Source: Undaria pinnatifida (taxonomy: Eukaryota; Sar; Phaeophyceae; Laminariales; Alariaceae). From it: a stretch of 64,000 bases of DNA. The stretch covers positions 7,714,566 to 7,778,565 of the forward strand of contig JABAKD010000007.1 in NCBI GenBank assembly GCA_012845835.1, given 5' to 3'. A program made the translations under genes and the position numbers. Numbering within the stretch: the stretch's first letter is position 1; every line of letters starts with the position of its first letter. Of the stretch, positions 35,501 to 47,500 are shown piece after piece. Under the pieces are notes generated by a model. That model saw only the letters and a program-made list of their open reading frames with translations, made no database searches and was not told where the DNA came from.

Positions 35501-38500
35501 TGAAAGTGTCACAACCCGCCGATCGGATATTATGAGCACCCCAAGGGGCCGAGGTTGTACACAACATAAGCAGTGTAATTGACTTCAAACGATTGTTCGC
35601 TATAACTGTAAATCCTTCTCGCGTGCTTAGGATTTCCGCCAGTGAGCCAGAAAACGTTTTTGGCCAAAAGGCTTCTCGCCCTTGCTTCACCGTAGCCCGG
35701 GTGTTCGGAAGCTACCCCCCCCCCACCCCCCCCGATGATACCGTTGGGGTGATTCGTGGAGTCTCTTCTCCACCTGGGGTCCGTTATGTTATTGGACTTG
35801 TTGTTCGTGCTGGGTGCTTTTTGCGCTCTTCTATAGCTCACAGTAGAGCTTACCACTTTTTCGAGACGATGGTTGACGCAAACTGTCCACGAGACGAAGA
35901 AGGGGTTTTCACCGTACATTGGTTGATTGGTTGCTGCGTTTAATTCGGTTGCCGATGGAGTTAAGGGTTTAGGGTATATATAGTTTAAAGAGTACTGTCA
36001 ACCATTTTCTCGAAAAAGTGGTAAGGTGCCCTCCGAATCCAGTAGATGGGTGAGGTGGGGAGCTCATACAATTATATGAAGCGCCCTGCAGAAAGATTTG
36101 GGGGGCACCCTCCACCCCTGCCCTAGTACGCACACATCACGTATGTATCGTAAAACGGCCAGCACGCCTCCATCTGACCAGGATAGACTGTACGGTTAAT
36201 GGGCCGGCTCACTCGGGACTAGTTTGGCACGTGCGTTTGCACCACAGTAAAGATCCGTGCTAGCGGTGGGGGTAGCAAATTTCGACGCGGGCTCAAGGTA
36301 AAGGTGAACCGTCTTTTTTTTCTAATACTACTTGTCACTTGAAAGAGCTCCACTTCGATGGATAAAATTATTGTTTATGACGTGGGTTCTCTTTTAAAGC
36401 CCAAACTCCTCGTCGAGGGGGTGGCGTTTATTTTTTCAACTTTAATTCTAGAGTTGTACAACCTAGGCCATTATATTATTCAAATCAGGTTGCTCTTGGA
36501 ATTGTCAGGAGACCCGTGCTACAGTAGATTTACTATAATAATAGCACGTTTATATTTTAAAACGGTTTTGTGAATGGCGGTGCTCCTCAACCCCAAACAA
36601 AATGGTCGGAAATCTTACATTTTATTTGATAATTTTTTTTTGTCGTCTTTTACCCAGTGGGCAGGCCATAGGGATTGTCCGTCGGGTTGCACTTTTTCCT
36701 GTATTTCAAAATGTATACATTTTGAGACTTGTGGTACGATAGAGGCGCACCACATTTTTTCTGAGCTCCCTCAAGTTGGGAGCTTGAGAAACGTCCCTCC
36801 CAAAAAGATATGAGAATGTGGAGAAAAACAAAAAATGCTACATACACGCCCATCAAAAATCCCATCTGGCTTAACTTAGGTACCCAACGAGAATAACACA
36901 AAAAAAAAAAAAAAGTCTTTTTATTGTCCCACGGTTTTGGGTTGATGAGCCCCCCGTCATTCGGAAAACGTTTCGCACGAAAACTGCTACACCTCTACGG
37001 CAACACGCGTCGGGTGGGGAATAGAGCCTCACAGGTGATTGAAGACTTCAGCAAGATCATAAAGAGCACCCTGTACCGTCACAAGAAGAGCAACAATCAA
37101 TCGTGTCTTTGGGTGGGGTACATGAGAGGCCCAAGAAGAAAGGCGATCCGCCTTCCGCTGCTTTGGCCGTGTTTTTTTTTTTCTAGTCACGAACGTCCTC
37201 GGCAGAAATACTGCCAGTGTACCTCTTTCGAAGCAAGCGTCTATAACGGTGTACTACGTTTTGGCTAAAGGCATAGCTGAACGTCGGTGTCGTAACCGAT
37301 ACCGCACACATCCGTGCATCGCTCCCCACCCTCCTGCACCACGGCTGATACTGGCGCGCCGCAGCGCCACCACCGCCGCCACGGCCATCGTTTTGTGCCG
37401 ATTCTAATTGTATTATCTAGCCGAATGATATATCATCTGCAACTCATAGCCAGTCAAATCACAGCCCTAGATTGAACAATAACAGAGGCAGTGGGTAAAA
37501 ACACCGGAATGTGAAAGTACGACAAAACGTCCCTGATATATACCTGAATGTCCGTGTCGTATCCTATGCCGAACATCTCCGCGCACAGCTCCCACCCTCC
37601 CATGCCACTGCTGCTGCTGCCGCCGCCGCCTTGTTCCGCCTCTTTCTGCCCTTGCTGCGCCCCTTGTTGTTGTTCCTCTTTGTCCACCTTGCCCAACAGC
37701 CCCGCGCTCAAAAAGGTCCCCGAACCCCCATAAGACCAGAACAGCCCGCCCTTTCCGTACTCCTTTGTCCACTTGTGTTCCTTGTCGTGCTTATCTCGGG
37801 TCGCCTCTGTTTTGAACCAGGTAGGCCTTAGGCTGCTCTTCCCGTCCTCGACGGTGGGGTGTGGGGTGATTGGGAACGGGGGGACGTTGCATGGGTGGGT
37901 GAAGTCCAAGCAGCACCCCTCGTCCACGCGGAGAGCGGAAGATGATGCCGTGGTGTTGTTCTTGTCCTGGGAATGGTTAGCGCGCGTGCACACACGACGA
38001 CAGCGAATGCATGCGCACAACAGCCCAAATCAATTGGAAAAAGAAACGAACAAAAAGAAAAAGAAGAGAAAAGAAGACGAGGCAGCGAAATTTCAGAAAA
38101 TAACACCATACGAGCAGATCCTGGGGACTGACCTGCACATAACAGCGGGCACATAGAGGGTCGTGCATAAATGGCACTGGGGGGAGGACACAACAAGGGG
38201 GAGAAGTCCGGGCGGCCGTACGCTAGCTGACGTACGGCCATGGGAAGGCCCACAAACGTCAAGACGATGATGGCCAGGCCCAAACTTCAGTCTCTTGGGC
38301 AGAACGCCTTCTAACTCTAACCCTTCCCCCGTCCCCTACCCTTCCCTTCCCCCTTTCCACCACCCCCCCCCCCCCCGGCCGCCGCCCCTTAGAGATGCCT
38401 GTCGATGGCGCTGCCGCGTTTTTCGTGTGTCGCTCTGCAGCTCTAACGTTCTCCGTATCATCCTCTGTTTCCGCATGAATGACTCTTCTCTTCCCCCTCA

Positions 38501-41500
38501 TTGACCCGTCGAACCCGTTTTCCGGCCTTATGTGCAGCCTTTCGCCACCAGTCGAGATTTATTCCGACTGCCGACATGTCTCCCTCCAGGCGCACCGTCA
38601 AGTTAATTCTTGCCCTCCTGAGTAGCCTTTACCCCAACCAGCTCCCCAAACGTCACTCTCCGTACCAGGCGCTCCTCCCCCATACGTCCGCAAACAATAC
38701 CCTTCGTTTCCGCACTGTTGCTACTGCTATGCTTTCGGGAGGCTGTCTTGGCAAGCTTGTCGGCGTACGAGAGGATGTGTTGCGCTTCCGTTCCGCCAGC
38801 CGAGGCATCTGAGGAGTATCGACTGGTACACCTGTCGTAGGCAAGCTTGTTCGAGCTCTATGTCACGTGCACCTGTGGCGTTGTAGTGTCTCGATCGCGT
38901 AGGCTTTCAGCATCCGCACCCTTCAGCCGTATGCACACACCCGGGCGGTCATAGATTTCAATGTTGTACCGCTGGGAGCACGCCTAGGCCCTCTCAAGAC
39001 GCCGCGTTGTCTCGACACTGGGTTCTCTATCTGCGCTGATGGCCCCGCCCAAGTACACATTACTTCCACAAAAGCATCTCCCATGGGAGATTGTATCCTC
39101 TTCCACTGCTTCCACGAAAGCCGCTTCCATCGAACCTCCCTCTACCTTCATGGAAGTATAATATGAATACTTCCATTTACTTATCTCCAAGTTTCCATGG
39201 AAGTATCCGAAGGACCCATGGAACTTTTTCCTCCGGAGGAAACGGAAGCTTCCGTAGGACGGCCATGGAAGCTCTAACATGCAAGTACTGGGACCTCCAA
39301 CGGAAGCGGCCGCCATGCAAGTGGCGGAAGCTTGCCCGGAAGCTTATGTGTAAGCTGTGGTGAAAGTACCGGAAGCTTCCATTGAAGTTCGTTAGGCTCT
39401 CATGAAAGTACCGTAGCCTGCCACATGGAAACAGTTAGGAGCCGACTTCGAGTTCTTGTTAGGGTCAGGCTTACAGCACTCCCGTGGAAGCTTATACCAC
39501 TTCAGTGGGAGGTTTTAGTCTTATCGGTACTTCCACGAAAGCTTGAGCGCTTCCATGAAGACTTCCAATGCGTCTACGCAACCTTCCAGTACTCTCGTTG
39601 AAGCGTCCATAGAAACCTCGGCCACTTCCATGCAAGTGAATGGAAGCTTCCGTTGGAGCTTTCACCACTGCCGTGCAACTCTTACACGACTTTCATGGAA
39701 GGTTGCACGCTACAGTGGAAATTTCCACGACTTCCATGTAAGTTTCCAGTGCTATCAGTACTTCCATGACGCTTCCAGCACTTCCATGAAAACTTCCAGT
39801 GCTTCCTTGGGGGCTTTCCGTACTCTTGGAGACCCGTGCCACGATAGAGGGGGACCACTTTTTTTCCGAGGTTCCTCAAATTTGGGAGCTCAAGACCTCT
39901 CCGCAAAATTGATTTGGAGAAACATAAACTGCTACCTACCGGAGGAAAAATCCCATGGCCTAGGTACACGACGATGAGAATTTCATGCAAGAAAAAAGTC
40001 GCATTTCCGACGATTTGGGGTTAAGGTTCAAGGAGCCCCGTCATTCGGAAAACATTTCACACGAAAAAGTGCTACCTTTATCGTAGCATGCGTCCGAAGA
40101 AACTTCCTTGGAAACAAACTTCCATCCCTTCCATGGAAGCTTTCAGTACTTCTGTGGAGCTCTGGTACATGAAATAAAAATTTCCGCGGAAGCTTCCACC
40201 GCTGCCATGTAAGTTTATACCACTTCCATCGAGGCTTACGCCACTTGCCTGGAAGTATCCACCACTTACATGGAAGTTTCCGGTACCATCAGCACTTCCA
40301 TTAAAGCTTCCATATGACTTCCATGTCAACTTCCGGTACTTCCATGGAAGCGAGCAATCTTTTCATGGAATCGTTAAGTACGCTCGTGGAAGCTTCCATC
40401 GCATTCAAATGGAAGCTTCGGTTTAAATTATTCAAAGCTTCGTGGACGTTTCATGGACGTACAATTAGGAAGCAATCAATTCAAGCTTCCATGGAAGTGA
40501 TTCTGTGGAAGTGCACTCAAGCAGTAGAAGTTGTTTTCATTCATGAGAGCTTTGACTGTTACTTTGAGCTTCCACTGCTTCCCCGGAAGATTCCGCATTT
40601 TTTTTCGAAGTACACGAACGGAGGCTTGCGGGGAAGCTTACCAAAAATCTGTGAAACCTGGCATGGAAGGTTTCACGGAAGCTTCCATACACTCTTTTCG
40701 GAACGCTTCCAGTGCTCCGATGGAAGCTTTCAAAGACGTTTCCACTTATTTTCCAACTTTCATCACAAAAGCATAGAAGTTACAAGACCCTACTCTGCCG
40801 TACTGCGGAGACTTTCTGTCATCAAATTCCAAAATTCCAGTCTTTAGGCGCTTGTGAGGAAATAACGCTTGATTATTTTTGCAAAGTTGGATTTTTTCGA
40901 CTTTTTAAAGCTTGCTCTGATAGGGATGTCCAACGCACAGCTCTTCTCTTGTGTCGATGTGCCGCACTTGTACACACCACAGCATTGACATATAAATTAT
41001 TCCAGCCACGCCGTCGGTTGAACGACGAGCACTCCCACCTATCAATACGAGGTGTAGTGCACACTTGCTCCTCCTGACGCGTGCTGCGATAGAGTTACAG
41101 TACCTTTTCTTGTTGGCAAACCCGTTTTTTTAATGACGGGACATCCAACTCATACAATTTTCGCGATCCAAGTGTTTTGTCCCGAAATATATCGGGACTG
41201 TGGTGCTAATGAATCGCTTAACCAAGAGTCATCGAAACATATCGTTTCCTGGATTTGCAGTTCAATGCGTTTACACCTTGCTAGGCCACGAGTCTGTTCA
41301 TCAAGCTGCACTTCTTCTTTACCAAAACATTGGTTTTGGGGTGAGATACTATTAGTAATGGTAATATAAATAGTAGTAATAGTATGGAAGAGCTCTTGCA
41401 GAAGTGGTCATGAGCCTCAGAAAACACAATGGTCGGTGCACATCTATCGTATGATGTGCTCTATTTCCCTCTCCTTTTCACGTGTTGCCGTATAGTGACT

Positions 41501-44500
41501 TCTTCGGTTTTGGTTGCGGCCATAAGCAGAGAAGGGGCATCGGATGCGCGTAGCGCGTGATTGGCCTGGCTCCTTACCGAGGGGGAGAAGCACGTGGCGT
41601 TGGGCTTTGGACGGCCATTTATTGGGTGAAGACCGTCAACGGAGCCTATCGCCACTGCCTGCACGGAACGAAAGGAACGCATTTGGGGCAGGCACATGAA
41701 ATAATATCGGTCAGCGTTACCCCAACCCCCCAACCCGAGCATTGACGTATCGGTACACCCGGCTACTACTGCACCCAAGTAGAGGAACGAATCGACGAGC
41801 AGCATTGCCAGGACGCATGCTAGGATATAGAGGTAGGTACGGTGTACCCCGTTTTGGCGAAGATACTATCTGAATGACAGTGGTCGTTAACCAGCAGTGT
41901 CAAATCGTTGAAATGTCGTTCTTGCTTTTTGCAACATGTTGCCTTCGCGCACCTTGGCAATGCGATGGGTTTGTTTTTAATCGGATCGCAGGTGAGTTAG
42001 AGAGTATTTCGAGTCAGGGGCTTCACCTAACAAATGCTGCACCCTGTACGGTGCCAAGTGTCCACGCCCCTATACCGCATCGGAATACCCTCTCCAAGGA
42101 ACGAGCCGACTGGGACGGGACACACATAAAATTATTTACAAACCCTGAGAGACCCTGAGTATAAATTATATCACCACGTTGATATACACCGGTGTCGACC
42201 ACGACGACGACACCGTTTAGAACGAAACGCCTCCGAGGGGCTTTATGGGTGCCCAGAATAGGAGGAGTGTCCCAATCAAAGAGACGAACATCTCGAACCC
42301 CCCCCCCAAGCCCCCCCACAAGTTCCTGCTGCGTCACACACCGAAAAAGTGGAAATGACCAAGCCTGCGGGAGGGGGTAGCAACGACTACACACACTGAT
42401 ATTATTTCGTTTGTGAAGCTCCTTCATTTGGGGATATATAAATATATATATATCCCGCCCAGTTCGTTCAAACGCCCCACTTACAATCGAAATCGGCCAG
42501 AGTAATAAACACTTCTAAGCAATTGATACCACGTCATTACCTTTCTAGCCATCCATGACGTAGCTTTCATTAATCACCCCTCCCCCCTCCAACCCCCCCT
42601 CCTTCCCCACACCCCGCACGATCGCCTAGACCCAGCACCGCGCGTATAGCAGGCCCCTACACATATGATTAATACGCGCGATCGGAGGATTACACACAAT
42701 GTTGCGAACATCAGTGTCGACCAAATCCGTGATTTTAATATTATATGTGACCTAAACCTCTTGAAAACCCCCTTTTTTATTTTTATTTTTTCTCCTCGCT
42801 TTCTCTTGCTTAAACGCCCCATCTACTATCAAAATCCGCCAGAATAGTAAACACTTCCACGCCCTGGATATCGCCTCGTTATCGTTTCAGAGCCGTCCAT
42901 GCCGCTGCTGCAATTCCCACCCACCCCCGCCCCCAACGCCCCCTCCTTCCCCACCACCCGCACGATCGCCTAGACCTAGCACCACGCGTATAGCAAACCC
43001 CTACATCTATGCGACCTAAAGCCCTCCTCCCCCGCCCCCGGCCCCCCCCGCCACATCCCCCCCCCCTCCCCCATAAGAAATATTTATAGTTTCCACGCGC
43101 GAATTGACCTGCCCCACCCGTCCCCTCCCCCCCATCCCCCCCTCCCGCCCCCCTTTTGATCAAAATCAGGCCCCCACGTCCTTAAAAACTCCGCCCTCCC
43201 TTCACCGGAAATTCGACTTACAGGATTCACTTGATTAACTGATGCATTTCCTTCTACAGCTGTCAGATTTTGTCCCCCTCAGAAACGGGTTATATAGTTT
43301 CCGCGCTCAGACTGCCTAACATCACCCTGTTGACCCTGATGGCTACATTGTAGTTGCAAGGGGAGTCGCCGACCTATATCCTGACTGAGGGCACACAACC
43401 CGTAATACGCGCGATCGGAGTATCACACACAGCTTGTAGAGATGAGTTTCGACAAAATCTTCGATCTCACAGCTGGAGTGTATTTTAATTTTTATAGTAT
43501 ATATATATATATATATATATCCCTCACCCCATTGCTGAATGTTGCCGTAAATTGCAACTAGCAACCCCATTATATACCTGGTATACAGCTTGCAAAGATG
43601 AGTTTCGACGAAATCTTCGATCTCACAGCTGGAGTGTATTTTCGTTTTTTATAATATACACAATCCCATTGACTAGAGGAATATATGAACTGTCTAATGA
43701 TCAAGGCGGTATTACAGAAAAACACACACACATTTATTGGGTACACGGGTGGACGGAGTGCCTCCGTTTGACGCTAGGGCGCTCCTACATGTGGACTGTT
43801 TTTTCAACGTCCAGAGAGTAATTGGAAGCGTCTAACTAACGTGAGTTGTGATGTCAGCTTAACGACTTGCGAACAAACAGCACCTACCTGTCTCGATAGA
43901 GCTGACAGCCTCCTTACCAATTGTGTCACTCTCTCTCTAGAAACGATTCCTACGATAAAGGTGCACCACACTATGTGTGTTCTGAGGCTCCTAACCACTT
44001 GAGGAGATATGTAAAGGTACTGTACTGTGCTGTGCTGTGCTGTGCTGTGCTGTGCTGTACTGTACGGTTCTGTACTGTGCTGCACTGTTCTGTACTGTAC
44101 TGTGCTGTACTGTACTGTGCTGTACTGTACTGTGCTGTACTGCGCTGTACTGTACGGTTCTGTACTGTGCTGCACTGTTCTGTACTGTGCTGTGCTGTAC
44201 TGTACTGTGCTGTACTGTACTGTGCTGTACTGCGCTGTACTGTACTGTACTGTACTGTACTGTACCGTACTGTACTGTACTGTACTGTACTGTACTGTAC
44301 TGTACTGTACTGTACTGTACTGTACTGTACTGTACTGTACTGTACTGTACTGTACTGTACTGTACTGTACTGTACTGTACTGTACTGTACTGTACTGTAC
44401 TGTACTGTACTGTACTGTACTGTACTGTACTGTACTGTACTGTACTGTACTGTACTGTACTGTGCTGTACTGCGCTGTACTGTACGGTTCTGTACTGTGC

Positions 44501-47500
44501 TGCACTGTTCTGTACTGTGCTGTGCTGTACTGTACTGTGCTGTACTGTACTGTGCTGTACTGCGCTGTACTGTACTGTACTGTACTGTACCGTACTGTAC
44601 TGTACTGTACTGTACTGTACTGTACTGTACTGTACTGTACTGTACTGTACTGTACTGTACTGTACTGTACTGTACTGTACTGTACTGTACTGTACTGTAC
44701 TGTACTGTACTGTACTGTACTGTACTGTACTGTACTGTACTGTACTGTACTGTACTGTACTGTACTGTACTGTACTGTACTGTGCTGTACGGTACTGTGC
44801 TGCACTGTACTGTACTGTACTGTACTGTACTGTGCTGCACTGTACTGCACCTCAACCAACACCTGATTTTGAGGGGGGGGGGGGGGGGGGGACGTGAAAC
44901 CTAATGAACGAACACCATGGCGCCTAGGTATACCCCAGAAAAAAAATAAACGAAAAAGAGTGTGATATTCTCGGGCGGTTTTCGGTTACGGAGCCCTGAG
45001 CCCTCTGCCATCCAGAAAATATTTGCGATAAAAAGCGGTATACCTTAACACCTATATCGTGGCACATCTGAATCAAGATTATCTATCGAATGGGCAACAC
45101 CACGGCCTAGGTATACAAAACGTTCATGTTGCAAAAAAAATAAACAAGAGTGAAATTCCGACGATTTTTGGGCCAAGTGGCCCCGTCGTTCAGAGAACGC
45201 TGGATCCTGAACGTGCGACTTAGAACGTCTATTTCAGGAAGAGCCTGTTCTTGTCCTCTGCCGCTTCCAGCTAAGGGGCTCCGCGCCGCGTCATCGAGAA
45301 ATGGTAGGGCTCAAACTCGCAACCAATACTTAGAGTTACCATGGCTCACACGATCCGTTCTTCCGTGGGTGTGGAGCTTAGTATCCTGACGAAATTTCCT
45401 TAATAACGGGAGAGCTCTAGACTACATATCTCACCCTTAGACGGACGATGATTAATTATGAAGTTGTACACATAGATGAATCTCATGGCGAACAAAAAGC
45501 ATGGTAAAGGGCAAACGGGGTTGGCAAATAAGGGAGTTACTAGGCGTTGTGCAGGGGTTTCTTTTTGTTTTCGAGAGGATTTTTTATATTTGGGGAAAGT
45601 TCTCCATATCTCACCACTAAGCGGATTATTTATGAGGAATTATGAAGTTGTACATACCGATGAACGATCAATCCCATTGCCAACGATAGACTATGGTAAA
45701 GCACAATGAAGCAGGCAGAGGAGGGAGTTAGACTTTGTGCGTGGCTTTCCTCTTGCTTCCAGGGCTTTCTTCCTTCGGGAACGTCATGGGTGATAAACGC
45801 TCTGAAGCCCATGCAGTACATTGTCGGATGTGGCAAGCACTATAAACAATTGACACACCAAAAAGATGTCGGGGACTGCCCCGGTTTAGGATCAAGGTGT
45901 TCAGGAGAAAACATCCGCCTACAATAATGCTGCCGTACCTCAACCGTTGCACATAGTATCATACCTGTGTGTGGTCGATGCGGCTGAGGAAAGCACTTGC
46001 CCTGTTGTACAAGAAAACCGTGTCGTCATCGCCTATGGCCATCCACTCAAACTCGCCCTTATATCGGGTATATGCCTGGTGTATCCAATGATGGATGTTT
46101 GGTGGAATGGTTGCGGGGGGGGGGGGGGCGTACTTATTTTGTTGCTTGCCTTAGTCATTTGACCATTTACATTGACCGCGCATTCGTTTCGAGACCGGGC
46201 ACCGTTCCTACTCCTAATAGAGACATCTCCAACAACATGTGGGCGCTCACTACTCATTTTCCGTATATTGCGTAAAAACTGTCTGCTTGTCTTATCTCCT
46301 TCCTATTTCGCCGTCTGTGGCCACCAACTACCTCCTAGTATCGCGATCATACTATCGAGTCATCCTACGGTAGGATTGAGGGTGCATTAGAAAGTCCCTG
46401 AGCTCTTCACATGAGGAGCTCAGCATGTATCCCACTCGAAAAAACAATTCGAAGGCATTCGTTCGCACAACCCCCGACCACAAGCTTCTATGTCCCTTAG
46501 TCGAGTCCTAAAAATGAAATACAATATGTACTCGTCAAAGTACTTCAATAGCCGGCAGTTCCTCACAGGAGGAGGAGCTTAATCACCCGGGGCCGTTTTG
46601 GTCCAATCCTACAACTGCAACCCCTACCATTTGATGACTCTGCCGCTACTCTCTAGTCTACCAAACAAACGCCTCCATGCCACAGACGTCTAACTTCCTC
46701 GTCTCCTCTACTGACACATCTCGTGTCTCCAAGGGTGTATATTTCACACTCTCCTACTACTTGAGTCCTACTCTCTGTTGTGCCACACGGGCAAATATGT
46801 GCATCCATGCCCTCCTCCTCCTGACTACTGGTGTATCCCTTTCTTCTTTCTGGTAGGTCCAGGTCCCCTACGCGAACTCACACTTTGAGCTTTTTGGCGT
46901 AGTCCATTGGGCCGTGCGTGTTTGTTCCAACATCTTCCCTCAACCCACCGTATATCTCTAAAGTGTTTTCACGCGCTAGCCTTTCCTTTTCTTATTATTA
47001 TCCTTTCTTTTGCCGGTGAGGCGGGGGGTGGGGGTACGTATAGACAAGAGGTTGGTTTGATGTTGAAACATGTCATTTTACGCAGAAACTAATGGCGCGC
47101 GCAGCGGTAGAGATAGCGCTTCAGAAATTCTGGCCTAAAAATGTTTCCGGGTGAGACGGGGCGAGACTCCTCATCATCCCAAAATCGTCGGAAAAATACG
47201 CCGTTGTTTTGTGTATGATTTTCGTTGTATGCCTCGAGGCCATGGGATTTTTCCTCCGGTATCAGTTTTGTTTTGCTCCAAATCGGGTTGTTGGGTGTAG
47301 ACGTGCATGAAGCTCTCCCAAAGTGAGAAGTAGAGTATTCGAAAAAAAATTGGTGCACACCTCCATTGCAGCACACGTCATACTATCATATATGTGTCAA
47401 ACCGGTCGCCCCGGTGGCGTATCAGGTTATCCTCGAGCCTGGTATAGGTCAGTTTCGTGAGTTCGAGCCCCGCCGAGTGCATACTCGTATAAATTCGTTG

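Noticed and set aside
42023-42427. Minus ORF containing RLFDWDTPPILGTHKAPRR, considered as an extra GT31 exon
   Set aside because: It does not match a GT31 block, and exons 3 and 4 already join in phase 0 without it.
43804-44904. Overlapping 280-350-codon ORFs on both strands
   Set aside because: The CTGTA pentamer has no stop codon in any frame, so open frames are arithmetic and not evidence of coding.
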